Positions 18,131 to 30,359 are shown, counted from the stretch's first letter. The stretch is DNA of 64,000 nt from Lineus longissimus (GCF_910592395.1 NC_088326.1:12095001-12159000), one strand, 5' to 3'. Numbers and translations: made by a program. The notes: a model not told the origin generated them from the letters alone.

Positions 18131-18644
18131 CAGTCTGCATCAATTTCTTCCATTATCTCCCTGTAGTCATTCAGGCTGATTGTTTGTACTTATCTGCCAG
18201 GTTTTGCCTTGACTAGTCACATATTAGCATATTCACAAGAAATACATTTTGTGCATCTTAAATTGTGCAAAGTCTTTCTCAAAATCCATTTTCATGACCC
18301 GTGTGAGTGCTGTTCCTTTCCTTTTTGTTGCCATACCAGGCCCAGATGGACTAATTGGCTCCTTGTTTTCCAATGCCAAATTGTCTGTCCTTAACCAGCC
18401 AGAGGACAGGATAGGCCCAGGCCACTAGCGAATGTCCTACCTGTCTTTCACCCAGTCACTGCTGGGAGATGAAGACGGATTGTTATTTCATGCATGCCAA
18501 ATTGAGGACCTGGGCTAGGATAGGGTGAGCTGGTGTAAGCTTGTGGCAGCCTGCTGTCCAGTCAACTGATGAGACCAATGTCCTTGTTATGATGGAAAGA
18601 CCTAACAAATCACATCATTGTTAAGTTTGACATGTTTCTAAGCA

Positions 18645-18785
18645 GACACCTCTCTATTAAGGATGCCCTCTCTATCAAGGACACTTCTTTTGGTCCCAAA
18701 TTGGTTGTTTCTATACAGTTTGAAACCTCTCAACAAGGACAGCACCCAGCCCCAAAGGTTTTCTAAATAGAGGGATTCTTTGACA
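18645..18785. mobile_element. pogo-like MITE fragment
   Basis: CTCTCTATTAAGGATGCC, CTCTCTATCAAGGACAC, TTTTGGTCCCAAATTGG and an AAATAGAGGGATT end, in family order. Both terminal inverted repeats are degraded. Confidence 0.7.
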
Positions 18786-19261
18786 CTTGTGACAACTTGT
18801 TGCTGCACTAGGCCTGGCCTATAGGGGCCAATCGAGTACGGCCCAGGCACCAGAGATATCGCAGCTGCACCATGTGTGAATTGATTAAGGATGTCCAGGT
18901 GGAGGTGTTGAGATAAGATCCAAGTCAGAAGAAATCAATAGAGGACCTACAGTGTATTCAATTGCATTAAGTTGAAACCATTCTTCAGGCTTGCAGAGTA
19001 TGTAGTATAATGTACAGATGCATCACGTTAAGGAGATTGTGTTTGACTGAGTGTGTATCCATGTCGAACATTCCCAACCCAGTGTTAGGCTGGATTTATT
19101 TCGGATGCATTTTGTCACTTGCAATGGTTCTCATTTCACTTGTCACAATCAAGCATGTTCATTAAGCTTGATAACACTGACGTAACTCTACACAAGAAAC
19201 CTAGATTCAGATTGAACACATTCCTTGGAATCTTCATCTCACGATGACAAATGAAAGTGAC

Positions 19262-19523
19262 ATATAATATAATAATAATAATAATAATGAGTCTTTTATA
19301 TAGCGCAATTCCGTGACACTATAGTTCTCGCTCAAAGCGCTTTGGGATATCATATTATTACCCCGGTCTCCACAGAAATCAATCAGGGGTTTCAAGGAGC
19401 AACCAGAAGGCGCTCACTTGAACTCGACCAGTAGGGGAACTAAGCAGTGACTCGGCCGGGAGTCGAACCCACGACCTCCTGATCATGAGGCCGACTCTCT
19501 TCCACTGCGCTACCGCTGCCCCA
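19262..19523 (-). mobile_element. tRNA-derived SINE
   Basis: Well preserved. On the minus strand a tRNA-like head (A-box TAGCGCAGTGGAAGAG, B-box GGTTCGACTCC) is followed by a body, an AAAGCGCTTTGAG box, TATATAAAAGACTC and a (TTA)n tail, seen on the plus strand as AATAATAATAAT at 19269-19288. It is not an intact tRNA gene because a SINE body directly follows the head. Confidence 0.8.
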
Positions 19524-22458
19524 TGTACATGTGCAAACAATGAAATCGATCTCGATATCAACCCGGCCTCAGGGTCACAAGAATGTCTCGCTACGGAAAC
19601 ACAAAATGGGCAACTGGGTACTACAATGATTCAATTCACTCACGTCAGATGAGCCAATCTATGGGGGTGACCACCTACCTCACTTTTCAGGCTAGATGTT
19701 AGAGTTGGGGTGGACTTCTTAATGAATGCAGGGGACCACAGAACAATTTGTAATGATCTTTGCCGTGGCATGTTGATCAATCAAGATTCACAAATTGATA
19801 TGCTTCTTCTCTGGTATTGACCAATTGAGCATATCAGAATTGTGGCATAACCCTGAAAGCATATCCACTGCTCATTTCATTTGTGACATGGACAGTGAAG
19901 ACAGGGGAGGGGGGAAGGGGACTATCGCAGATGACAGAACCACCATCAAATCCTGCAGAAGTTGCCAACCACTGTGCTTCACCATCTCTTCATCCAGCCT
20001 CTATAAGTATCACCAACCTCGCAACAAATTCACAAGAAAGAGTCATCTACCTTTTCTATTAAATTTATTTAAAATTTCTTCTGTACATTATTTGCTTGAA
20101 GGTGTTCAAATTCCTAGCTTTTATCCAGATGTCCTGTGGATAGTGTCCTCCGAGCGTACAGCTTGCCGTGATGAGGATAAATGTGGGCCAGACCTACTGG
20201 CAAAATGGAGACAGGGCTCCTCAAGAAACAAAATAATAAGTACATGAACACATATACCGTAAACTCGAAATTTTCCAGAGCGATTTTTTGGTGATCTCGT
20301 GCGAAATAAGGTAACGCTTTCAGTTGTGATTTTTTTCACATCAATTCCCCGGTTGTTAATTGGAAAATGATCCATACCAGTGGTTTTTTATTTTTGAATG
20401 GATTTTTTGTTTTGTCCCTCGTGAAAACCCTGATGAAGACACAAAGAAATCCAGGAGAAGATTTACAGCGCAAGACTCGTTACTGTGATAGTGAAATCTG
20501 GTCATTTCTTGGTAACGAGACTAGATATATACTGCAATAGAATGCAGTCAGGTATTATCATAATTTAGCACTGACAAGGGGACGATTTCTTTCACAACGT
20601 GTCTAGCACATCTACAGAAAGTAAGCTAAATATTGCACTTGTCGAGTTGTAGATTCTTAAAGCACATCTGTTCAATGACTGTAAGCTATAATATTCGTCA
20701 GGTCAAACACAGCGGAATGGGATAAGGAAAATATTCATTGAGATTTCTACAAAATGAGTGTGACTTTAATTCCAGACAAAAAGTGATTCTACTACAGTTT
20801 TAAGTCTTGGCTGTAAAATTTCCAGCATGAATTCTCCGGTCTCAGCAAGTATCGAGTTATGACCTATAAATAAACCGTCGCAACAAAAAACGAGATCATT
20901 TCATAAGTTAAAGCAATATATCAGACCAAATGTATTTTGTGAGGCAAGACCTAACAAAAGCATGTCAGTTCATGTCAGTTCAAGTTGGCGGGACCGAAGT
21001 ACGCTTGTGTTTACAAAATGTACAAACGTTTCCAACATCTTGGATCAACACGACTTTGGTTGAATTTTAAACACCAAGATTTGAGAAATAATAACGATAT
21101 AAATATCAGTGATTATTTCTCATGAACATGGTTCGAATAAGCCATATTTTCGCTAAATACACCCTCAACAGTTTGTGAAAATTTCAAAGGATTTTTCTCA
21201 AGAAGTTGTTCCCACACCATTAGATACCCAGGTTTTTTAAAACTAAATCAGGACTCGCAAATAATTGAAGAAAAGGTATGCAAATTTTGACATTTAGGAA
21301 CCCGTTTGTTGATTCCGATTGGTTGAGCTCCAACAACAACTGCCCATGGATGAAACATGGGTCGAGATATGTACATAAATTATTGTAATAGTCCAATACA
21401 AGAAATTCTTCAACAGAAAGGCCAATAGTTTATTTTTCTAGAGGCCAAATATCCATACCTACCCCAGACAAATGAGAAAAGAATCCACCTCAGAAAAAGT
21501 TCAAATTCGAAAAAGAGCGTGAAAAAATTATCCGGCAGATAACTAAATAAGAAGTTTTAATGCCTTTGATCCCGGTTTTTGAATATTAAGAATATAGATG
21601 GAAAGTTCACCACAATATTAGGGAAGAAAGACTCAACTCAACAGTACCATCAATAGTGACCTGTGCCATGTCTTTCCGGGTGTCCACCGCGGAAATTTAA
21701 CGAAATCTAGTACAATTCACGCATCTACAGTTTTTTTTTACTTCATGAGCAATGATCGCAACCAAGATTTCATGTTTAAACAGTAACCATGGTAACACGA
21801 GAGAAATCAACAAATCTTCTGACATATTTCGCCACAATAATCGTGTTTGACCCCACCAGATTTTAATACGCATATGTGTCGGTAAAAAGCGCGTATCATG
21901 GTCTAACTTCAGGCAGTGGCTTCTCAATTATGCATTACTTTGCCTTTTAACCCATGAATACCAACAGGTAACTAGGGCGGTCAAAATTCAAAACAAAATT
22001 TGTAATACTTCTTACTAGTAACATTTTTGTATGTGTACACAAATGGTAACAATATCCCCAAAGTTGAAAATACGAAAATCTCCACAGCTTTGCATCAATT
22101 ACAGCACATAGAACCATTTGTTCATTGCCAATAATAAACAATTTAAGTACATTTCATCAATTCAAAGACGGATTCAATTTTCTCAATTTTTTTCTTCAAT
22201 TCCTCTCAAAATATCGAGCATCATTCAAACAAAATGTTCACAAAATTCTATTTTAGTCAAATAACATTTAACAGAAGGCAGCAAAGTTTTAGATTTTACA
22301 ATTTTTTTTAAAGGTTTTCAAACAATTTCATGACGGTCAAAAGTCATCGTACAAATCACAAATACTCTCACACACTATTTTCATCATAGCTGGTAAATTC
22401 TCTTGGGTTTTTCAGCGCATCGATACAAAAATAACTTACTTATAGAATGGGTATCAGT

Positions 22459-22464
22459 TTTATT
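22459..22464 (-). promoter_or_regulatory. Candidate poly(A) signal of MTHFSD
   Basis: Plus-strand TTTATT, AATAAA on the minus strand, 400 bp downstream of the MTHFSD stop. Confidence 0.3.
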
Positions 22465-22493
22465 TATACACCCCAAGAGATTTAACTTAGTTC

Positions 22494-22650
22494 ACCCCCT
22501 TTTTCCAGTATGAATAGACTCTTCTAGTTAGAAGAGTCCATTGAAAGTGGGGTGTAATTTAGGTTACACTGTTACTTTCACCCCTATTTTCCAGTATAAA
22601 CTCTTCTAGCGCATGCATTGGAAGAGTCTATTGCGGAAAGTGAGGGCGTA
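22494..22650. repeat. Tandem pair of imperfect hairpins, probable MTHFSD 3' UTR
   Basis: Two related units, each with TTTTCCAGTAT, an ACTCTTCTAG half-stem and a GAAGAGTC half-stem, and each followed by a purine-rich GAAAGTG. The first is centred near 22527, the second near 22613. In MTHFSD transcripts the pair would form two adjacent stem-loops. Confidence 0.6.
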
Positions 22651-22863
22651 AAGGAACCCATCCAACAACCGAAGCCCCTGACCTATCATCAATCTTATCA
22701 TTTTCACCAGGGGATTGGCAGCTTGTTCCAAGACGTCTGCGCTGAATTAGCAAAAAAGTGATAATCTTCAACCTAAGGACTGCTGCCTAACGAAGCCACC
22801 ATGACATCATGATCAACTGTACAAGAATGATAAAAGTGACCTCTGGTGGGGATTACAAGAAAC

Positions 22864-25800
22864 TCAATCAGTGCTCTCGGCGTTGTCTTCCTTCCCGGAG
22901 CCATCGCCGCCATCTTTGCGCCTGTTCTGTGTGCGTTTCGATAGTTGTACTGTCAACTTCTTCTCGTTGATGCAAAGATCGCCAAGGCAGCTCAGAGCTT
23001 CGTCAGCCTCCTTCTCCTTCGGGAACACGAGGAAGGCGTGGCCGTTCCTTCCATGCCAGATCACCTGAAACATTGAAATCCAGAACATAGTGGAAGAGAA
23101 GACATCATAATACCACAGTTGATAGTCACTCGTAAAAGAGACATCAACTTTGGGCAGAAAGCAGTTAATACTATTCAACCTGACCCTTCAATCAGCAGAG
23201 ATCTCCATTGAGGACAGCATTTTTCAGTCCGAAGCGTCCCAATTGAGAGAGTTCTCAATGTCTTCAGGTTTAAGTTCGTAACTGAATTGATAACTTACCT
23301 GCAGCGGCTTCACATCCTTGTCTTTAACCTGCTGCTTCAGTTCAGACACCCGCAGTGTCTTGGGGATACCACCAATGTAGACGCTGCTCGTCTTGCCACG
23401 ACTCATCCTTGGGCGGTCCTCCCCATCTCCACCATCGCGTCCCTCGCTGTCGCGCTCCTGGCTGCCATCTTGGGACCGCTTCCTCCTGCCCTGAGGGAAC
23501 CGACGTTGGCGCCGCTGATTGTTACGCTTTGGACGTGGCTTCCTGCGATCGCCGTCTCCCTCGCCCTCCTCACCATCCTCAGGCCCCTCGCCATCTTGGT
23601 CTGGGCGACGCCGGCGGTTCTGGCGCCGACGTGGCCTTGGCTTGCCTCTGCCCTCCGCCTGGTCGTTCTCGGATGCGGAACCCTTTTCTTCATCACCTTC
23701 TTCCCCACCTGAGCGACGAGACCTGCGTGGGTAACGACGGAAGAAACGTCTCCTGCGATATCCGCCCCTGCCTACAAAATGAAGAAGGCAATGTTATCAA
23801 TATCTGTTACTAGCTGAAAAATCCCAACGTCCCACAGGGGGAGAGATGGGGCAGTGGGAGAAGTATGAATTCTGATGATAATCAATGGCAACAAGGACCT
23901 TTTCTGTTCACCTTTGCTGCAAAAAATTTCTTTCTACGTACCATCATGGTCGCCTTGGCCTTCCTCATCAACCTCGTCAACCTTGGCTGCAGCCTCTTCC
24001 AATTCTTCCAAAGTGGGCGCTGCCTCATCATCCTTGATTTTCACGTCCTTGCCCTGCTTGTGCTCAATGACGCGCAGCTTCTTCAAAACCGGGCAGCGGT
24101 TCAACCTATCTTGCGTGAGCAGGGACCAAATGACACCCGTTGGTTTCGACCTCGTGTTGTTGCACTTGATGACCTCGGTTGGGGTAACGATATAATCGAC
24201 ACCGACGTCGTTTGGCTGCATCAGGGATTCTGGGATATCCACGATCTGGCAATCGTGGACGGTCGTGACAACCAGCGTGCTCTGGTTGACTGCGCCCATC
24301 GCCATCATCATGCCGAACTCAAGGTCAGCGTAACCTTCACCCTTGCCAAGACGGTGACCTGGAGAACAATTAGCAATTTTAAGCTTACATCAAATGAAAG
24401 TTCCAGAACTGAACTCCACTAATGCATCGTTAAACTTCTTCCCAAATACTGTTTGCCATACTCCAGCAGATCTCCAAAATGCCCACACATTCCATGCAAT
24501 TGATTTCAACCATAATTTCCAAGGCATTAGTTTGGCGAGTGTGTACATACCTTCCCTGGAGACTGCCACACACCCTGTAATCACCAAATCGATCTTCATA
24601 TCAGAATCAAGACCAACTGGAGTGCTGTGCTCTCTCACGCCCTAAAACACAGAAAAGAATGAAAATAAACATTCACATAATCATGAAAGTTGAAAGTCAA
24701 CGGCTGAAATGCACATGTCCAATGAAGACCCAAACTCACCAGAAGAGACAGATGGTATGAAGCAAGGAGGAAACCTCCATTGGCGGACACCTCTCTATAA
24801 GGGACAACCACTCCCAAAGTGGCCATTTCCATTGAATTTGACCTCTCTTATCAGGACAGCACTTGTCAGTCTGGAGGGTGTCCTTAATAGAGAAGTTCTA
24901 CTGTCCATGAACATTGCTTACCCGTGTGGTTGAGCAGAGTTTGAACTGCTCGGTCTTCGCATCTTCAGGCGGGGTGATCTTGTTGAAGAGACCTGTCCTC
25001 AGCCTGGTCGAGGGAACCAATAGGGTCTTGTTTGCCTGTGGAGGGAAAAACAGAGGAGATAGAGGCTTTTATGTCAAGAGAGGCTTCCATGTCCAATTGT
25101 TGGTAAGGGGCTAGGTTCCTCCCACTCGACACCTCAATACAGGGAGGTCCTGTTTAAACAAACTAATCAACCCAGGCAGTGCTCACTACTGTGAATCTAC
25201 CCAGCCCAAGGTCAAGGTTCTATCATCCATATCACTAGGTTCTATCATCCATGAGTTTTGATGGCAAGAACAACCTTGTGTTGACACTGACAACAACTCA
25301 GCCAGCGTCGCAGTTAGTTTTTTAGGGCATACCTAAGTCTGAATACAATATTGAAGATCATCATCAAAGACCCCAGACAATTGAGAGGCATTGTCTGGCG
25401 TCTTTGACCATGAAAACCAATTGTAAAGATGACTTGTTTTCCCTACCCTAGGTGGTGCAGGTCTATCTGGTGAAGGGCCTATACAGGCCAGGTAGTTACC
25501 ACACAGCACTTACCTCAAGAGCGAGGAACCGAGCTTTCTGCTGAGGCTTATCTGGGTTGATCTCGATAGTACCAGCGTTCTTGAAGATGTCGAGCTCGGA
25601 TGCTTGGACCGCAGCCTCATCAGATCCCTGAAATCAAGATAAATTCGAGGTCACAATTTGTGCACATACTTTGCAAAGGCTTATCAAATTATACAGATTT
25701 GCACGTCACTACTGTACAATACTGCCGGAGCTGTGCCACTTTCTCAAACACTCACCTTGAAGTTAGGGATCCGGTCCTTGACGTCCCTAGGGAACGTGGC

Positions 25801-26301
25801 TAGGTCATTGTCTTTAATGTAAGCCCAGATCTTCTGGCGGATACTACCCTTTGTCACCTCTGAAAATACAATGTTTTGATATATCAGATCCCCGATCGGA
25901 ATTAATGTAGTTCACATTCAAAGATAAATCAATTGATTGAACAATGGCACTTATAATATTTTGTCAATTGATGACCTTTCTAATTCTTTAGGGTCATGAT
26001 CTTTGGGCCTATCCTAAACCTAACGCTAACCCTGACCCTAACCATTACTCCTAGTCCTAGTCCTAGCAGTAGCACTAAGCCTAACCCTTCCCTTACACCA
26101 ATCTTAACTCCCTAATCCTCAGTTTAATCTCAAGAATGGCATAAATCCTAATGTACCGTAAGTACAACTAGTCGTAAGAATAGCCACTTTGTTTTCAAAA
26201 ACACCTTTCCCTAACAATGTAAGCTAGTTCATCTTATACTCACCAGAGGGCACACTATTCTCGGCACCGGCCGAGCCCTCAACCTTGCTCTCCTGGGACA
26301 T
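22864..26301 (-). CDS. MTHFSD: Methenyltetrahydrofolate synthetase domain-containing protein with RRM
   Basis: Eight coding exons on the minus strand: 26301-26244, 25859-25756, 25627-25514, 25035-24922, 24641-24551, 24358-23942, 23771-23299 and 23064-22864; 1572 nt, 523 codons, phases consistent. The N-terminal half is a 5-formyltetrahydrofolate cyclo-ligase-like domain; recognisable stretches are [34 protein letters not shown] and [18 protein letters not shown] (about residues 20-255). Residues about 260-415 are low complexity: an acidic helix, then R/G-, K- and E/G-rich sequence. The C-terminus is one RRM ([17 protein letters not shown] to [18 protein letters not shown]). This order fits MTHFSD, which is reported to bind RNA; whether the cyclo-ligase fold is still catalytic is unknown. 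Human MTHFSD is about 383 residues, so the linker accounts for most of the extra length. A non-coding exon start is likely at about 26335 (CTTGCAG acceptor). Head-to-head with HMGCL. Confidence 0.92.
24764..24902. mobile_element. pogo-like MITE, MTHFSD intron 4
   Basis: GGAGGAAACCTCC-type left end, GGACACCTCTCTATAAGGGA, CATTGAATTTGACCTCTCTT and a right end of TAATAGAGAAGTTCTACTG. The right end is 20 bp from the MTHFSD exon 4 donor at 24922. Confidence 0.7.
26010..26115 (+). repeat. Degenerate interstitial telomere-like repeats, MTHFSD intron 1
   Basis: A run of CCTAAACC, CTAACG, CTAACCCTGACCCTAACC, CCTAGTCCTAGTCCTAG and CCTAACCC units resembling the C-rich strand of TTAGGG repeats. It is strongly degenerate and short. 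Confidence 0.55.
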
Positions 26302-26712
26302 TGTTGGAGTGATATAATGCGGACTCCTTCAACAATGCTGCAAGAAAGATGGAGAGAAGTTAGCAAAATGTGGCTAAACTTTAGAATCCCCGATCGGAAA
26401 TGACGTAGTTTGATCACATTCAACTATAAATCCATTGAACAGTGGTGCTTCGTTAGTCAACCGATGACCTTTTTTGGGGTTTGATCGGGGATTGTAAACT
26501 CGTTCCCAAACTGTCAAATTCTGGTTAATGGAAAGATTCTGGACAGTGCTGGAGTGACATAATGCAGACTCCTCCAACAATGCTGCAAAGAAGACCAAGA
26601 GATATTACATGTAGATGTAGTAAATTCTGTCAAATTATGGTAAATGGAATGATTCTGGACATTGCTGGAAAGAAATAATGTGGACTCCTTCATTAATGCT
26701 AAAAAAAAATCA
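26290..26712 (-). repeat. Triplicated copy of the MTHFSD 5' exon border
   Basis: Units at about 26290-26345, 26531-26590 and 26655-26712 share, on the minus strand, a GCAGCATTGTTG-like start, GGAGTCCGCATTAT and a CTCCAGCA/CAATGTCC-like end. Only the first keeps the ATG and reading frame. The interspersed CCCCGATCGGAAATGACGTAG segment near 26390 is also repeated inside intron 1 near 25890. Confidence 0.65.
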
Positions 26713-27538
26713 ACTGATCGAGGGATGAGGATGCAACCAATAATCGTTGTCCCTCTTTGCACTAAACTCTCCCGTACTGACAGCTGACACCAAGGATGGA
26801 CAGCCTGGACCATCGTACAAACTTGTGTTGTGACTGTGAGAGTGGGACATCGAGCAGAGAAAAGGTAAAATACCTCGAAACAAACACCAATTTTACAAAT
26901 TTCACTGCTAAAATTCAAAGAGAACATTCTGAAATACAAAACAATTATTCTAGAATTACATGATGTGAGGGAAAATCTCATTAAAATTGAGAAATTGGAA
27001 ACCCCACCCGAATATTTGGCCTTGAAAATGGCTTCCAAAATGAACGCCATGTGTGTATGTAGTGCGCAATGCATACAAATGCACGTAAATTCTTGCGGCA
27101 AGCACGCAGCTCAAAACCGGTTTGCGTGACGTAACTTTGACGCCCATTTTCTTCTGTTTTTGGGGTTGTTAGCCATCACTTTCAAAATTATCTTGGAGGA
27201 TAGGATGGCATTTACTCTAAAGAATCGAACCACTAACCTTAGAAACTTTGCACTTTGGAGAATTCGCAGAGAATGACGCCGGATCTAAACGTGGCAAGTT
27301 CACCAAATTGCAGCCATGTTAGGATACTCCAAATTGAAGTGAAAGTGAAAGTTAGTCGCATTGGATTAAAATAGTCATTGCATAATTTTGGTAGTTTTTC
27401 TTCATAAAATCAGAATAGTATGCCTAAGATCATTTACAGTTTTTCATGTGGTTAAAATAAATTTTTATGAGTATGAGTTTGTAATTAATTATCGAATCAA
27501 ATTGCTTTATTTTCCAGTAAGTGCAGATCTACTCAGCA
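26713..27538. promoter_or_regulatory. Inferred MTHFSD-HMGCL bidirectional promoter region
   Basis: The two genes are transcribed away from each other with 1237 bp between start codons. A TGACGTAA motif, like a CRE/ATF site, lies at 27127-27134. No clear TATA box or coding sequence is visible. Promoter function is inferred only from orientation. Confidence 0.4.
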
Positions 27539-30069
27539 ATGGCTGCGCCCATGTTTGGAAAAAATGTATTTTCAAAATTATTTTTCCCGTTTTACCGTCT
27601 AAATCAAGCTACAAAATGCTTGACAACGGCTAGATCGGTTAGTTAAAACATAAAAGCATATGTCTTAATAGTTCTGAAGTTTGTAAACCTGTTGACTTCT
27701 TCGCAGATTGACCTTGGAACAATGGATTCAATGGTATTCCTGCAACAAACATGGCCTCCTGCCGGTGTAAAGTAAATTTTATTCCGCTGGAGAAAAAGTC
27801 CTATACTCTTCAAATTGTTGATATTTCAAAAACAGCTGTCGATTTTGAATAGGTACCTTCAGAGAATGATCAAATGACATTATAACTCATTCTGATTCAC
27901 ATTTTGTGTTAGAAGTCGTGAATGCAGACTAATCACAAAGTGTAATTTTTCAGCTAAGCAAACTGCCAGAGTTTGTGAAAATCGTTGAAGTCGGCCCACG
28001 GGATGGACTCCAGAATGAGAAATCTGTCGTGCCAACAGATCTTAAAATAGACTTTGTAAATAAACTTTCCGATACTGGACTGACAAGCATCGAAGTGACT
28101 GCGTTTGTGTCACCGAAATGGGTGCCGCAGATGGCCGACCATTCGCTGGTTTTGAACGGGATAAGGAAGAAGCCGACTGTGACCTACGGTGCACTTGTGC
28201 CGAATATTCAGGGATTTCAGTCAGCAGTAAGTTTATCTGTAAGGTACAGTGAACCTCCCTTTGCAGACACCTCTCTAATAAGGACAACCTCTCTATCCCG
28301 TACACTAGTTTTGGTCCCAAATTGGTTGTTTCCATTCAACTTGACCTCTCTAATCAGGACACCTCTCTAAGAACAGCACTTGTCAGTCTGGAGGGTGTTC
28401 TTGGAGAATTTCTACTGTGCTTACTTGAATCTAGACTTGGGAGTCTGGACCAGGACACAAGTTTGCCCTGCTTGACACCATTGAAGTGGATGCTTTAGAA
28501 AAGAATTTCACACTTTTATTTAAATCCCAAATTTCCAGGTGGCAGCAGGTGCTATGGAGGTCGCAATTTTTGGAGCAGCGTCGGAATCATTCACACGGAA
28601 GAATATAAATTGTTCAATTGATGAGAGTTTGGAACGATTCTCAGCCGTGACGGAAGCGGCGAAGAGGGCCAACATACCAGTTAGAGGGTGAGTAGATGGG
28701 GTGTTTAGACATATAAAGTTTCAAAGTAACTTTATTTGTTGTAAAAAGTATGTGGGCGACCTCTTTCTAGGAGGTGGGGAGCACGCAGGTGTTTAGACAT
28801 AATAGAGACCTCTTTATAATGTTTCGAAGTAACTTTATTTCTTGTAAAAAGTATGTGGGCGACCTCTTTTTCTAGGAGGACCTCGCCAACCCATTATATT
28901 TGAGCCTCTCATACGCACCTTTTGCAAGTTACAGTGACTAAGCATGGATTAAACACTCACATTTTACAAACGTTGGCTGTGAAGAGTATAGAGATGCTTG
29001 TGCAGGTCAGTGGAACTGTAGCAGGGTCATTTTGTGGACCTTTTTCTGCACCAAGGGTAGCAGAAGTGTTAACTTCGTCCTCTTTCTTTCAGTTACGTTT
29101 CGTGTGTCCTAGGTTGTCCTTACGAAGGTCACATCCAACCCGAAAAGGTCGCTCAAGTTGCGAGAAAGATGTTCGACCTTGGATGTTACGAGATCTCGCT
29201 CGGTGACACAATCGGTGTTGGGAACCCCGGCTCCATGCAAGCAATGCTGGCGGAGGTGATTAAGGTCATTCCGGTGGAGAAATTGTCTGTGCACTGCCAT
29301 GACACCTATGGGCAGGCTTTGGCGAATATCTATGCAGCTCTTCAGGTGACTGGTTTATTTCTTTTTGTCATCATGGCTTCTGCTTAAGAACTACAGTGTT
29401 CTCATTGCCTTGGGAGTGCAACCTACTAACTGGGATCTAGAGTTTTAGTATTGCCCTGATTGCTGAGTCAAATTGCCTTGACTTAACATCAAGTTAACAT
29501 CAACAGTAGGGAGGAAGCTTGTTTTGAACAACCGGACCCAGGACTCAATGGCACACTTACGGCAGTCTTGCAGTGTGGCGAGGTCAATCATAACACTGTC
29601 TTGTGCTGGTGACATCTGCATGATGCAGGACTGCAATTGATATCCAGATGACGTCACTGCATGCTCTCTATACAAAATCCAGACCTGTCACTGCATGCTC
29701 TCTATACAAAATCCAGACCTGTTTACCTATTTAGTTCTATTTCCACAGATGGGTGTTGCTGTTGTTGATAGCTCAGTCGCAGGTCTTGGCGGCTGTCCAT
29801 ACGCAGATGGTGCGAGCGGCAATGTCCCTACGGAAGACGTCCTTTACTTATTACATGGTCTTGGAATAAAAACAGTAAGTGTCTTTATGAAAGTTATGTA
29901 TCGTAAGTTTAGCAGTAACCGAGTTAGATTTCAAACAATTCTAATTCAATTTTCACTTATTTTTCAGGATGTTGACCTTGAGAAGATGATAAAGGTCGGA
30001 CACTTCATATCATCCGCATTAAAACGACCAAACTTCTCCAAAGTTGGTATAGCAAGAGCAAAGTTATGA
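27539..30069 (+). CDS. HMGCL: 3-hydroxy-3-methylglutaryl-CoA lyase
   Basis: Six exons: 27539-27637, 27954-28226, 28539-28687, 29093-29345, 29749-29874 and 29968-30069; 1002 nt, 333 codons. The enzyme splits HMG-CoA to acetoacetate and acetyl-CoA, the last step of leucine breakdown and ketogenesis. Exon 1 encodes a basic, non-acidic leader typical of mitochondrial import ([16 protein letters not shown]...). Active-site residues are present at a constant +8 offset from human numbering: R49 and D50 in GPRDGLQNE, metal-binding H241 and H243 in VHCHDTYGQ, and C274 in the [14 protein letters not shown] loop. The protein ends in AKL, a canonical peroxisomal PTS1 (human ends CKL). The start was chosen because exon 1 joins exon 2 in frame with a GTTAGT donor; an ATG at 27724 runs into a stop. 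Convergent with EYS. Confidence 0.96.
28247..28417. mobile_element. pogo-like MITE, HMGCL intron 2
   Basis: Begins TA then CAGTGAACCTCCC, has the CTCTCTAATAAGGACAACC, TTTGGTCCCAAATTGG and CTCTAATCAGGACACC boxes, and ends AATTTCTACTG. It starts 20 bp after the 5' splice site at 28226/28227. Confidence 0.75.
28698..28880 (+). repeat. Direct duplication of about 90 bp, HMGCL intron 3
   Basis: Two copies of a unit from GTGTTTAGACATA through GTAACTTTATTT and GTATGTGGGCGACCTCTTT to CTAGGAGG. It lies inside the intron and shows no splice signal pair. Confidence 0.8.
29656..29722 (+). repeat. 34-bp perfect direct duplication, HMGCL intron 4
   Basis: CACTGCATGCTCTCTATACA and the next 14 bases occur twice back to back. 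Confidence 0.9.
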
Positions 30070-30353
30070 TGTGGACTGTTTCATTGTTTATTTCTGTGTG
30101 ACAAGATACAGCTGTTTCTCAAATATTCCTTGGCGGGCCATCTTGACCCAGAAGATTTGAAACCCGCCGCTAACCAGCCTTGGACTATGTTACATCAGAG
30201 AATTCCTCTGAAAGGTTGGGATGCAGTTACACTGGTTAATAGACTTACTACATTTAAACTTAAGGAACCACAGTATTTACCTTACGTTTGGTCTGGTGTG
30301 CCACCAGTTTGTCTGTAGAACTTGTAATCAGTGTGGTGTCAGTTTCATTTGTT

Positions 30354-30359
30354 AATAAA
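30354..30359 (+). promoter_or_regulatory. Candidate poly(A) signal of HMGCL
   Basis: AATAAA 285 bp downstream of the HMGCL stop. Confidence 0.4.

Larger units (their letters stand above)
17463..22440. other. DTWD1-MTHFSD convergent intergenic region
   Basis: About 5 kb with no convincing coding exon on either strand. It contains a single diverged palindrome arm (18026-18130), a MITE fragment (18645-18785), a tRNA-SINE (19262-19523) and a possible degraded MITE beginning TACCGTAAACTCGAAATTTT near 20256. The block 20500-22440 is AT-rich and otherwise featureless. Confidence 0.6.

Noticed and set aside
19440-19523. Possible tRNA gene
   Set aside because: A and B boxes are present, but the acceptor stem does not close and a SINE body follows directly.
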